Shown piece by piece: positions 1 to 7,472 of a stretch of 9,529 bases of DNA. Numbering within the stretch: the stretch's first letter is position 1; each line of letters starts with the position of its first letter. The notes below the pieces were generated by a model. It had not been told where the DNA came from and made no database searches. It saw only the letters and a list, made by a program, of their open reading frames with translations. The position numbers and the translations under genes are program-made. The stretch comes from Candidatus Pollutiaquabacter sp. (GTDB taxonomy: Bacteria; Bacteroidota; Bacteroidia; AKYH767-A; 2013-40CM-41-45), in assembly GCA_903854075.1 (NCBI GenBank), contig CAINVI010000176.1, positions 1-9,529 on the forward strand, read 5' to 3'.

Positions 1-1
1 A

Positions 2-1450
2 ATCATTCAGCGCTTACGAAAACATCTTGGTGACCGGGTAGGTATTTATCATTCACGATATTCCGGCAATGAACGGGTGGAAGTTTGGAATCAGGTATTG
101 AATTTCAGTGCCGCCGATGGTCGGAAACCGCGTGGCCAGGTTATTCTGGGAGCACGTTCAGCGCTCTTTCTGCCGTATTCCAAATTGGGATTGGTGATAG
201 TAGACGAAGAACATGATTCTTCGTACAAGCAGCAAGATCCCGCTCCTCGTTACCATGCCCGCGATTCTGCCGCCATGCTGGCCCGTTCTTTTGGAGCTAA
301 AGTGATTCTTGGCTCAGCCACGCCGTCGCTCGAAACCTATGCCAACGCCCGCCAGGGAAGGTTCGGATTAGTAACGTTGACGGAACGATTCGGGGGGATA
401 CGTTTGCCGGAAATCATCGTGACAGATATACGTGAAGCTGCACGAAAGAAGCTGATGAAATCACATTTTTCTCCGGTGATGATGGATGCGGTCAGTGCAG
501 CCTTTCAGGGTAAGGAACAAGTAATACTTTTTCAGAACCGGCGAGGTTTCTCTTCGTTCCTGGAGTGCCGGCAATGTAGCTGGATTCCTCATTGCAAGAA
601 TTGTTCGGTTACGCTGACGTATCATAAATTCTCCAGGCAATTAAAATGTCATTATTGTAATTACACACAGGATATCCCGTCGAATTGCCAGCAATGCGGT
701 GACCAGCAATTGGTAGTGCGAGGCTTCGGTACAGAGAAAATCGAAGAAGAAATCGGCATCTATTTTCCGGAAAATACCATTGCGCGATTGGATCTCGATA
801 CGGCTGGATCTAAATCTTCTTATCAACGTATTCTGTCAGATTTTGAAGAGCAACGTATCGATTTACTGGTAGGAACGCAGATGGTTTCCAAAGGGCTGGA
901 TTTCGAGCACGTTAGCACTGTCGGAATTTTAGATGCGGACCAGCTGTTGAATTTCCCTGACTTCAGAGCGCACGAGCGCAGTTTTCAGTTGATGGCACAG
1001 GTAAGTGGACGATCCGGAAGAAAAAACAAACGCGGAAAAGTGATTATTCAGACGCGCCAACCTGATCATTGGGTGATTCGGGACGTAGTGAATAATAATT
1101 ACGAGGCTTTTTTTCAGCGTGAAATGGAGGACCGCCGGAATTTCGGCTATCCGCCACATTCAAGATTGATCGATTTGCGTTTACGCCACAAGGAGGAGGA
1201 ATTGGTTCACGAGGCCGCAGCTCGATTTGCGGTGTTATTGCGCAACAGGTTGGGACAGCGTATTCATGGTCCGCATATTCCGTTGGTACCTCGCGTTCGC
1301 AATCAATACTACCGAAACATATTGGTGAATATCCCAAAAGAAGAGTCCACCTCCGCGATTAAACAAGTACTAAAGGAAACTATTCTGCAGTTTCATGCCG
1401 ATCGTAAATTCGCTCCTGTACAGGTAATACCGGATGTTGATCCGATGTAA
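2..1450 (+). CDS. priA: Primosomal protein N' (replication restart helicase PriA), C-terminal part, 5' truncated
   Basis: PriA is a superfamily 2, 3'-to-5' DNA helicase that recognises stalled forks and reloads the replisome. The frame is open from base 2, giving 482 residues. The N-terminal DNA-binding region and Walker A motif, roughly 330 residues by comparison with the family, lie outside the window. Visible in order: the tail of the N-terminal helicase lobe (GDRVGIYHSRYSGNERVEVW), Walker B DEEH at fragment residues 68-71, the GSATPSLE motif III, and a zinc-binding insert with eight cysteines in four CxxC pairs (residues 189/192, 198/201, 216/219, 229/232). Then come GTQMVSKGLDF and motif VI QVSGRSGR (333-340). 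The C-terminal domain ends in VQVIPDVDPM, typical of Bacteroidota PriA. The GTG at 77 is an internal codon, not the start. All visible catalytic and zinc residues are intact. The gene is convergent with the PKD gene, 3 bp apart. Confidence 0.97.
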   Translation: MIQRLRKHLGDRVGIYHSRYSGNERVEVWNQVLNFSAADGRKPRGQVILGARSALFLPYSKLGLVIVDEEHDSSYKQQDPAPRYHARDSAAMLARSFGAKVILGSATPSLETYANARQGRFGLVTLTERFGGIRLPEIIVTDIREAARKKLMKSHFSPVMMDAVSAAFQGKEQVILFQNRRGFSSFLECRQCSWIPHCKNCSVTLTYHKFSRQLKCHYCNYTQDIPSNCQQCGDQQLVVRGFGTEKIEEEIGIYFPENTIARLDLDTAGSKSSYQRILSDFEEQRIDLLVGTQMVSKGLDFEHVSTVGILDADQLLNFPDFRAHERSFQLMAQVSGRSGRKNKRGKVIIQTRQPDHWVIRDVVNNNYEAFFQREMEDRRNFGYPPHSRLIDLRLRHKEEELVHEAAARFAVLLRNRLGQRIHGPHIPLVPRVRNQYYRNILVNIPKEESTSAIKQVLKETILQFHADRKFAPVQVIPDVDPM

Positions 1451-1453
1451 CCG

Positions 1454-4400
1454 TTATTTCTGGTCACGAATAAGTTGTATCCAACCGTGATATTCTTTAC
1501 TGCGGGACTGAAGTGTATAATAGTAGACACCATCAGATGCTTCTTCACCACTTTTCGTGGTGCCGTCCCATTTGAATTTCGGATCTTCTGATTCGTAAAT
1601 GATCCGTCCCCAGCGGTTGAAGATGATAAATTTGAACCGGTCGGAGTTACACAAGTCATCGATATAATATTCGTCGTTCTTGCCATCACTATTCGGTGTG
1701 AATACATTTGGAATACTGTCCATCGAAAACTCACAGGGAATGTAGAGCACCAAGACCGAATCGAGTACAGAGCAACCGTTTCCGTAAGGTACTGTTACGT
1801 AATAATAAGCAGAATCACCGGTAGTAGTAGCCAGAAATTGTCCGGCTGGTCCTTCCGCATAAACACGATCTGAAGGATTCCAGAGATAGGTATACGGCGA
1901 ACTTCCCGAAGGGTCATTGACTACAACATTCAGGGTGTCATATTCTTCATCGCGAACAGAAATGACATCCTGTACAATATCGACACTGAGCAGTGAAGTG
2001 ACCTCTACTGTGCCGGCGGTGTCAGCGGGCACATAACAATACGATGTACTTCCATTCAGTTGGAATCCAAGATAGAAGCGGGGTATGAATAAACCGTTTG
2101 CCGTATACAGGTGAGAAAGTGTATCATCAGTAGTGCCGGCTAATACGGTGCCATCACCGAAATCCCAGGAATAAATGGCTGCGTTATTACTGGTTCCGTA
2201 GAAGTTAACTTCTAGAGGACGGCAACCGGAGTCTGGAACAAAATCAAAAGATCCTGAGGGACCCGGTACAATAACTGCACCCGGATCGAAAGCGGTATCG
2301 CGACAGCCGAATTGGTTGGTGACAATCAGGCTGACGTAGTAAGTGTCCGGTGGAACAGCATAGGCGTAAAAGACCGATGCGTTGCCTTGCGGAATTGAAG
2401 TGAGTTCAAGATCCCAGTTCCAGTTCGTGACGTAATTATTCGAATCGCTGTTAATGCTCACGTAAACCTGAGCCCGGCGAATGCCATTCAGTTCTACGCA
2501 AGTATCAACGGACTGAATTGAGAATTGAGCAGGAGTAGTATAGACCATGATCGGGCTGACGGCAGTATCCGCACAGCCATTGGCATCGGTTGCAATGACG
2601 CGTACCTGATAATTGCCGTTAGCAGAGTAACTGTGTGATGTTGGAGCTGTAGTACTGGTAGTTCCATCACCAAAATCCCAGGCATAACTTACCGGGTTGG
2701 CCACATATGGTCCGGGATAAACAAAGAAATTTAAGAGTTCATTACGGCAAGCTACTGTATCGGCCGGCTGTGAGGAGATTACAGCAGCAGGTTGTGTCGG
2801 CTGAATGTAGTTGAAACTTGTTTGACTATCCGTACAACCGTTGGCATCGGTGACCGTCAGCGTAACGGAGTAATTTCCGGCAGCTGTATAGGTAGCTGCT
2901 CCTGCGCCTGTAGTTGTGGAGGTAGAAGTATTTCCGTTACCATAATTCCAGCTCCACTGGGTGATAGATCCGCCAAATGCATCAGAGGTATCCGAAAAGT
3001 TGACATACAACGGAGGACAACCTGTTAGCGGACCACCAATGAATGCGGCGGTAGGTCCATTCACAGTAATTGGTGCAGTTTCAATATTGGTACAGCCGTG
3101 GATATCGCGTATCTCCAGGGTCGCCGTATAATTTCCGGGCATATTGTATACGTGTTGCGTCACACTTGGTAGGGCCGTGTCGGCAGAGCCGGAAGCCGGA
3201 TCGCCAAATGTCCATCGATAGGTATTGGCATCCTGGGAAGTTGTACCCGAAAATTGGGTGGTAAGCGGCGCGCAACCGGACAACGGAGAGGCGGTGATAT
3301 TGGCATCAGCAATCCGTACATTAATGATTCTTTCCTTGGTGACTTCGCAACCATTCAATGAGTTGGATGCAGTCAGGATGACCGTGAAGTCGCCGCGATT
3401 GGCGTAGACATGTGTCGGAGTTGCAAGGGTGGACGACCCGCCATCACCGAAGTCCCAGGAATAATCGGTCGCACCGCCGGTGGTATTGAAGAATTCTACG
3501 GATAAGGGATTGGTGCAATTGTAAATCGGTGAAAATTCAGGTTTTGGCCCTTGTACTGTAATTAAATCTTCAATCACCAATGTATCCGGACATCCGTTAC
3601 TGAAAACGATTAAGGTCACGTCGAACGGATCGGCCGTACCGGAAGTGTCAATATTGTAGACGTAACTTGGATTTTGAACAATCGCTGAACCTCCGTCCCC
3701 GAAGCTCCATTGCCAGGCCGTGATGTCGGGCGGATTTGGCGTCAGGTCAGTGAAGTCAACAGTGTCTTGAAAGCAAATCAAAATGGGAGAAGCGGAAAAG
3801 TTGGCTGTTGGTTTATTACCTATGCGAATGAACGCAGGTTGTGTCAACGTATCGCGACAGCCGGTGGAAGTTTCAATGGATAAGGTGACATCGTAGATTC
3901 CTGCAGCAGTGTAGGAATGTGTGGTAAACGGAGTGTTTACATTTTGAGCACCAGTTCCGTCGCCAAAGTTCCATTGGTAATTACTGATGATAGGATCTCC
4001 TGGTGAAAAGACTTGGGCGGAAAAATTAAAGGTGTCATTCACGCAACCGCTGTCCGTTAAATTGAAACCAATGGAAGGTGCGACTATGCGGACCCAATTG
4101 AAAAACGATTGACTGTTGGAGCAACCGTTTGTATCAACTACGCTCAGCGTAATCGTGTAATCTCCAAAGGCAGTGTAGGTATGTGAAGGCGTAGCATTGG
4201 TGGATGTATTCAGGGAGCCGCTGTTAGGATCTCCAAACGCCCACGACCAGCTTACGTGTCCGGCTGCAAAATTATCGGAGAAATTAACGGTAAACGGAGT
4301 GTCGCAGGCCAATCTGTCAGGTGCAGTAATTGCAACACTGGGAAGACGCAATACACGTATCTGTAGGTTGGTGCTACTGCTGCAACCGCCGGTACTAACC

Positions 4401-5452
4401 GTCATTGTTGTAGTATAGGTTCCTGGCGTGCTGAATACATGTAAAGGATCCGGTAGTGTCGAACTGTTGGCGCCACCGCTTATCGGATCACCAAAGTCCC
4501 AATTGTAATTTCCGCTTGTTCCCGTATTGTTGAAATAAACGGTGTCGTTCTGACAAATGACCGTATCCGATGCAGTAAAGGCCGCCAGCGGATTGCTGAG
4601 CGCAACGGTTTGCGTATCGGAGGAGGAACAACCGGGTAATCCCGCTGTTAAAATCACCGTGTAAATACCCGCGTTTTGATAGGTATGACTGGGATCCTCC
4701 AGGCTGCTGAAATTCGCTGCGCCACTGGTAGGATCACCAAAATCCCAGCTGAAGAGTCCGGTGTTTTGCGATAAGTTATTGAAGGATATCGTAGCAGGAG
4801 CCGTACAACTGTTATTGCCGGTGAAACTGAAATTGGCAACGGGACGCGGCAGTACATAAACGGTGCCGTTTATGGAGCTGTTACAACCGTTTACATCAGT
4901 GACCAATAGGTTGGGTGTATAGGTACGGATAGTGTTGGTCGAGTTGGTGTAAATGTGTGTTACCGAAGGACAACTGTTTTGGGGTAATGATCCGTCGTTG
5001 AACGCCCAAAGGCATGAAGTAATAGCACCGCCACCAATCGCTGATACATCTTCCAAGGTAACAGACTCTCCGCTACACACGGTATCAGGGATGATATCCA
5101 TACTTGCAACGGGATTCGCGTAGACGGTGATAAATGCATTTTTTATTTCGGTGTCGGATGTTGCGCCGCTAGAAATTGTCAGCGTTACAGTGTAAACACC
5201 AGCAACAGAGTAGGTGTGGGATGGATTGTTTTGGTTGGATGTTGCACCATCACCAAAATTCCAGGAATAGGTCGTTGGCGATCCGGTAGAAGTATTGGTA
5301 AAGTTGACGGTGAGCAATCCCGCACAACCTGCCTGTGTGTCAGCGGTAAAGTTAGCCGTGAGCTGGGCCGTAGAAGAAAAGCTCATCAATAGTAGGCAAT
5401 TGATGAGTAGCGGACAAAATAGTTTCCCGAGCAGTCGAAGGTGCAAATTCAT
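1454..5452 (-). CDS. Giant secreted PKD-repeat protein with gliding-motility-associated / T9SS C-terminal sorting domain
   Basis: This 1332-residue protein is predicted to be a surface or secreted adhesin-like protein. Residues 1-29 form a Sec signal peptide: basic start, hydrophobic core LLINCLLLMSFSS, cleavage probably at STA|Q. Residues 31-1153 hold 13 tandem Ig-like units of 76-91 residues, most with the PKD signature W-x-FGDG or W-x-FGDP followed by a S/T-H-x-Y strand and a G-x-Y-x-V-x-L strand. Residues 1154-1239 are a further beta-rich module without the PKD motif. Residues 1240-1332 match the CHU_C / gliding motility-associated C-terminal domain (PNVFTPNSDGKND, FIIFNRWGRIIYES, DGVYYYTL), the type B signal of the type IX secretion system. 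No enzymatic domain is visible, so the role (adhesion, matrix, gliding) is inferred. The start is the ATG preceding the signal peptide; no strong Shine-Dalgarno precedes it, as is common in this phylum. It is divergent from the permease gene and convergent with priA. The ligand is unknown. Confidence 0.93.
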   Translation of the reverse strand: MNLHLRLLGKLFCPLLINCLLLMSFSSTAQLTANFTADTQAGCAGLLTVNFTNTSTGSPTTYSWNFGDGATSNQNNPSHTYSVAGVYTVTLTISSGATSDTEIKNAFITVYANPVASMDIIPDTVCSGESVTLEDVSAIGGGAITSCLWAFNDGSLPQNSCPSVTHIYTNSTNTIRTYTPNLLVTDVNGCNSSINGTVYVLPRPVANFSFTGNNSCTAPATISFNNLSQNTGLFSWDFGDPTSGAANFSSLEDPSHTYQNAGIYTVILTAGLPGCSSSDTQTVALSNPLAAFTASDTVICQNDTVYFNNTGTSGNYNWDFGDPISGGANSSTLPDPLHVFSTPGTYTTTMTVSTGGCSSSTNLQIRVLRLPSVAITAPDRLACDTPFTVNFSDNFAAGHVSWSWAFGDPNSGSLNTSTNATPSHTYTAFGDYTITLSVVDTNGCSNSQSFFNWVRIVAPSIGFNLTDSGCVNDTFNFSAQVFSPGDPIISNYQWNFGDGTGAQNVNTPFTTHSYTAAGIYDVTLSIETSTGCRDTLTQPAFIRIGNKPTANFSASPILICFQDTVDFTDLTPNPPDITAWQWSFGDGGSAIVQNPSYVYNIDTSGTADPFDVTLIVFSNGCPDTLVIEDLITVQGPKPEFSPIYNCTNPLSVEFFNTTGGATDYSWDFGDGGSSTLATPTHVYANRGDFTVILTASNSLNGCEVTKERIINVRIADANITASPLSGCAPLTTQFSGTTSQDANTYRWTFGDPASGSADTALPSVTQHVYNMPGNYTATLEIRDIHGCTNIETAPITVNGPTAAFIGGPLTGCPPLYVNFSDTSDAFGGSITQWSWNYGNGNTSTSTTTGAGAATYTAAGNYSVTLTVTDANGCTDSQTSFNYIQPTQPAAVISSQPADTVACRNELLNFFVYPGPYVANPVSYAWDFGDGTTSTTAPTSHSYSANGNYQVRVIATDANGCADTAVSPIMVYTTPAQFSIQSVDTCVELNGIRRAQVYVSINSDSNNYVTNWNWDLELTSIPQGNASVFYAYAVPPDTYYVSLIVTNQFGCRDTAFDPGAVIVPGPSGSFDFVPDSGCRPLEVNFYGTSNNAAIYSWDFGDGTVLAGTTDDTLSHLYTANGLFIPRFYLGFQLNGSTSYCYVPADTAGTVEVTSLLSVDIVQDVISVRDEEYDTLNVVVNDPSGSSPYTYLWNPSDRVYAEGPAGQFLATTTGDSAYYYVTVPYGNGCSVLDSVLVLYIPCEFSMDSIPNVFTPNSDGKNDEYYIDDLCNSDRFKFIIFNRWGRIIYESEDPKFKWDGTTKSGEEASDGVYYYTLQSRSKEYHGWIQLIRDQK
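1457..1735 (-). other. Type IX secretion C-terminal sorting domain (CHU_C / gliding motility-associated family)
   Basis: These bases encode residues 1240-1332, the last 93 residues of the PKD protein. Recognisable family landmarks are IPNVFTPNSDGKNDEYYI, the FKFIIFNRWGRIIYES strand pair, KFKWDGTTKSG, SDGVYYYTL and the basic end of the chain. In known Bacteroidota proteins this domain directs passage through the outer membrane by the type IX system (type B signal). It implies that the host genome encodes a T9SS, although none of those genes is in this window. Confidence 0.9.
1994..5362 (-). repeat. Array of 13 tandem PKD-like units within the surface protein
   Basis: Unit boundaries read by eye (protein residues): 31-114, 115-204, 205-288, 289-371, 372-459, 460-548, 549-638, 639-714, 715-800, 801-888, 889-974, 975-1065, 1066-1153. 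Units 1, 6, 7, 8, 11 and 13 carry FGDG. Units 3, 4, 5 and 9 carry the longer FGDPxSG turn. Units 2 (FNDG) and 10 (YGNG) are variants, and unit 12 (WNWDLEL) is degenerate. Almost every unit has one Cys near its start (SGC, LAC, VIC) and one near its end (NGC, TGC, HGC), suggesting one disulfide per domain. At DNA level the tryptophan-FGDG segment recurs as near-identical ~24-bp plus-strand words beginning CCATCACC at 2151, 2664, 3441 and 5247. The protein units have diverged too far for this to be a recent uniform duplication. Confidence 0.9.
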
Positions 5453-5477
5453 AGTTAATGGCTATACGATCGTGTTC

Positions 5478-5485
5478 CAAATGTA
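5478..5485 (-). promoter_or_regulatory. Candidate Bacteroidota -7 promoter element (TACATTTG) for the PKD gene
   Basis: On the minus strand the sequence TACATTTG matches the Bacteroidota sigma-factor -7 consensus TAnnTTTG at every fixed position. It lies 25 bp upstream of the PKD-protein ATG, which would give a 5' leader of about 18-20 nt. The -33 element is poor: there is only a TTC-type sequence at about the expected distance, not TTTG. An eight-base match with two free positions can occur by chance, so the call rests mainly on its placement in the only intergenic gap upstream of this gene. Confidence 0.4.
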
Positions 5486-5588
5486 GTATTTTAATGAATG
5501 ATGTAGAACCGTTAAACATTGTGTGTAAAAGTGTTATTAACGAAGATCCCGTCAGCGCTATTTCCGCGATTAAAAACTGTAATTCTGC

Positions 5589-5596
5589 AGGAAGGA
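5589..5596 (+). promoter_or_regulatory. Ribosome-binding site setting the permease start
   Basis: AGGAAGGA lies directly upstream of the ATG at 5599; the first AGGA is 6 nt from the start codon. This strong Shine-Dalgarno supports starting the permease at 5599, not at the in-frame ATG at 5458. Confidence 0.75.
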
Positions 5597-5598
5597 AC

Positions 5599-6672
5599 AT
5601 GGTAAACTTCTTTTTTCAACGGATACTGAATGGATTTCTGGTGCTTGCCGGTGTTGCGGCTGTTATTTTCCTGCTGTTTACCTATTTGCCAGCCGATCCT
5701 GCGCGCATGATGCTGGGCCAACGGGCTGACAGTGCATCAGTTGCGGCGATACGAAAAGACCTTGGTACTGACCTTCCGGCAGGCATTCAGTTTGTGAAAT
5801 TCATGAATGATTTATCGCCCATTGGATTTTATGCAGCTGATCGTAACAGTCCGTTCTTTCAGAACTTGGGTGTCATCAACCACTTTTCATTGGCAGAAAT
5901 CCAAAGTGGTACGATTGTGGTTAAACTCCCTTATCTGCGCAGGTCCTATCAGTCAAAAAGAGAGGTGGCTGCAATTTTGGGTGAACGTATGGTTGATACG
6001 GCTGTCTTAGCCTTGTCTGCCATTCTCCTGGCAACCCTTCTTGGAATTTTTTTGGGAACGATTGCCGCGTTGAAAAAAGATACCCTGATTGATCGTTTCG
6101 CTATGGTGTTTTCTGTCTTCTTCGTATCGCTGCCCTCGTTTTTTGCCGCTATACTTTTTGCCTGGTTGTTTGGATTTGTGCTGAGCCGGTGGACGGGTTT
6201 GCAGATGACCGGCGGATGGACGGAGATTGATCCGTTCAGCGGCGAATACATTGCCTGGCGAAACCTCATCCTTCCCGCCATTGTACTGGGGTTACGACCA
6301 TTGTCCATCATCATGCAATTGACGCGTAACTCTATGCTGGACGTATTTTCGATGGATTATATCCGCACCGCAAGGGCAAAAGGTCTTCGTAGTACGGTAG
6401 TTTTAATCCGGCATGCCTTGCAGAATGCGATGAATCCGGTGGTTACCGCCATCAGCGGTTGGCTGGGATCGTTGCTGGCAGGTGCCGTATTTGTCGAATA
6501 CATTTTCGGATGGAATGGTCTGGGAAAACTTACGGTACAGGCCCTGGAAAATTATGACTTGCCCGTCGTAATGGGTGTAGTACTCTTTGTATCCTTCATT
6601 TTTATTCTGCTCAATATTCTTGCCGATTTGATCAACGGCTGGCTTGATCCACGAATTCGTATATCCGGCTGA
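5599..6672 (+). CDS. ABC transporter permease, OppB/DppB family (peptide/nickel-type)
   Basis: This is an inner-membrane permease subunit of a binding-protein-dependent importer of the dipeptide/oligopeptide class; the substrate cannot be read from the sequence. From the ATG at 5599 it has 357 residues, normal for Bacteroidota members. The first membrane helix is at about 9-30, followed by a large periplasmic insert (about 60-125, including KLPYLRRSYQSKREV). Further hydrophobic segments lie at about 133-156, 168-198, 222-240, 282-303 and 322-345. The cytoplasmic EAA loop that docks on the ATPase spans about 252-280 (YIRTARAKGLRSTVVLIRHA, then MNP). The C-terminus (FGWNGLGKLTVQALENYDLP, ending WLDPRIRISG) is characteristic of DppB/OppB. 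No second permease, ATPase or binding protein is in the window, so its partners must be encoded elsewhere. It heads the permease-tpiA-prmA run; its TGA overlaps an upstream in-frame ATG of tpiA by one base. Confidence 0.93.
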   Translation: MVNFFFQRILNGFLVLAGVAAVIFLLFTYLPADPARMMLGQRADSASVAAIRKDLGTDLPAGIQFVKFMNDLSPIGFYAADRNSPFFQNLGVINHFSLAEIQSGTIVVKLPYLRRSYQSKREVAAILGERMVDTAVLALSAILLATLLGIFLGTIAALKKDTLIDRFAMVFSVFFVSLPSFFAAILFAWLFGFVLSRWTGLQMTGGWTEIDPFSGEYIAWRNLILPAIVLGLRPLSIIMQLTRNSMLDVFSMDYIRTARAKGLRSTVVLIRHALQNAMNPVVTAISGWLGSLLAGAVFVEYIFGWNGLGKLTVQALENYDLPVVMGVVLFVSFIFILLNILADLINGWLDPRIRISG

Positions 6673-6692
6673 TGCCGAAAAGTAGTATCCCC

Positions 6693-7472
6693 ATGAAACG
6701 ACAAAAAATTGTTGCCGGAAACTGGAAAATGAATTTGAGTTATGCACAGGCCATGTCCTTGTCAGATGCAATTGCAGCGGCTGTTAAGGAGGAAACTACT
6801 TGCGAAATAATCCTGGCCTCACCGTTCGTTTACCTCCATGATGTCCTTCGCAGAATTGGTCACCGCGATTGTATTTCCATTGCCGCTCAAAACGTCTCTG
6901 ACAAAGTGCAAGGTGCATATACCGGTGAAGTGTCGGCCGCTATGTTGGCTTCCGTAGGTGTTGAGTTCGCCCTGGTAGGGCACAGTGAACGTCGGGAATT
7001 TTACAGTGAAAATGATAATCAGCTCGCTGCTAAAGTAGACCGTTGCCTCGAAAATGGAATCATACCTGTATTTTGTTGCGGGGAGCGATTAGCCGAGCGT
7101 GAGACGAACCGTCAAATGGAAGTAGTGGCCGAACAGCTTACCGCAGCGCTCTTTCACCTGACAGAAAGTCAACTGTCGGAATCAATTATAGCTTACGAGC
7201 CGGTATGGGCCATTGGTACCGGAAAAACAGCAACCGCTGCACAAGCGCAGGAAATGCATGCAAACATCCGCCAATTGATACAATCCCGTTTCCCGAATGC
7301 TGCCGGGAAAATTCGAATTCTGTACGGTGGCAGTGTTACTGCATCGAATGCATCGGAACTGTTCGCTTGTAATGACGTCGACGGTGCGTTGGTTGGCGGT
7401 GCTTCACTCAAAGCCGCTGATTTTATTTCTATTATTCATTCGTGTAATCAATCAGAAAGGAATCTTGCGTGA
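6693..7472 (+). CDS. tpiA: Triosephosphate isomerase
   Basis: This cytoplasmic TIM-barrel enzyme interconverts dihydroxyacetone phosphate and glyceraldehyde 3-phosphate in glycolysis and gluconeogenesis. From the ATG at 6693 it has 259 residues, close to the usual ~250. Active-site residues are all present: Asn10 and Lys12 in GNWKMN, His97 in VGHSER, and catalytic Glu169 in AYEPVWAIGTGKTA, which runs into flexible loop 6. The phosphate-binding YGGS (211-214) and GALVGGASL are also intact, as is the dimer-interface loop QNVSDKVQGAYTGEVSAAML (67-86, within about one residue). An in-frame ATG at 6672 overlaps the permease stop (TGATG) and would add seven residues (MPKSSIP). I prefer 6693 because family members begin at the KIVAGNWKMN strand, but translational coupling at 6672 is possible and neither start has a clear Shine-Dalgarno. 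The C-terminal tail (CNQSERNLA) is slightly longer than usual and overlaps the prmA start. Confidence 0.97.
   Translation: MKRQKIVAGNWKMNLSYAQAMSLSDAIAAAVKEETTCEIILASPFVYLHDVLRRIGHRDCISIAAQNVSDKVQGAYTGEVSAAMLASVGVEFALVGHSERREFYSENDNQLAAKVDRCLENGIIPVFCCGERLAERETNRQMEVVAEQLTAALFHLTESQLSESIIAYEPVWAIGTGKTATAAQAQEMHANIRQLIQSRFPNAAGKIRILYGGSVTASNASELFACNDVDGALVGGASLKAADFISIIHSCNQSERNLA
7454..7461 (+). promoter_or_regulatory. Ribosome-binding site for prmA inside the 3' end of tpiA
   Basis: AGAAAGGA lies within the last codons of tpiA, 7 nt before the GTG at 7469. It supports the GTG as the real prmA start and suggests that prmA is translated from the same transcript as tpiA. Confidence 0.7.

Larger units (their letters stand above)
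5453..5598. other. Divergent intergenic region between PKD protein and permease genes
   Basis: This 146-bp gap separates two divergently transcribed genes and should carry promoters in both directions. A TAnnTTTG match is visible for the minus-strand gene (5478-5485). For the plus-strand permease the best similarity is TAATTCTG at 5580-5587, one mismatch from consensus, but it sits only 11 bp before the start codon and adjoins the ribosome-binding site, so it is not convincing. The permease frame is open back to an ATG at 5458, but that extension would encode a polar, cysteine-containing leader unlike the family. I see no RNA gene or stable hairpin here. Confidence 0.6.

Noticed and set aside
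77..79. GTG at 77 as the start of priA
   Set aside because: The frame is open upstream to the window edge and encodes family-conserved PriA residues (GDRVGIYHSRYSGNER), so the GTG is an internal valine codon.
1044..1337. Minus-strand 97-codon frame opposite priA
   Set aside because: It is antisense to well-conserved PriA sequence, its product resembles no family I recognise, and no promoter or ribosome-binding site is apparent.
1431..1444. Perfect 5-bp hairpin CGGAT-GTTG-ATCCG as a terminator
   Set aside because: It lies inside the conserved PDVDP codons of priA, has a short stem and no following T-tract. It is most likely a by-product of the coding sequence.
1464..1490. Bulged stem-loop as a priA terminator
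   Set aside because: The two short stems are separated by a 5-nt one-sided bulge and the downstream sequence TATTCTTTAC is only mildly T-rich. It overlaps the last codons of the PKD gene. Not strong enough to annotate.
2792..4418. Several plus-strand open frames of 60-78 codons inside the PKD gene
   Set aside because: They have no ribosome-binding sites, signal peptides or recognisable domains, and lie opposite a long, clearly coding frame; they are shadows of the repeat composition.
2151..5270. Recurring ~24-bp words beginning CCATCACC as a CRISPR or regulatory repeat
   Set aside because: They fall in phase at the W-x-FGDG segment of successive PKD units, are imperfect and irregularly spaced, and are fully explained by coding of the protein repeat.
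5458..5598. In-frame N-terminal extension of the permease starting at ATG 5458
   Set aside because: The extra 47 residues are polar with four cysteines, unlike any OppB N-terminus. The ATG at 5599 has a strong AGGAAGGA ribosome-binding site and begins directly before the first membrane helix. The extension also overlaps the probable promoter of the PKD gene.
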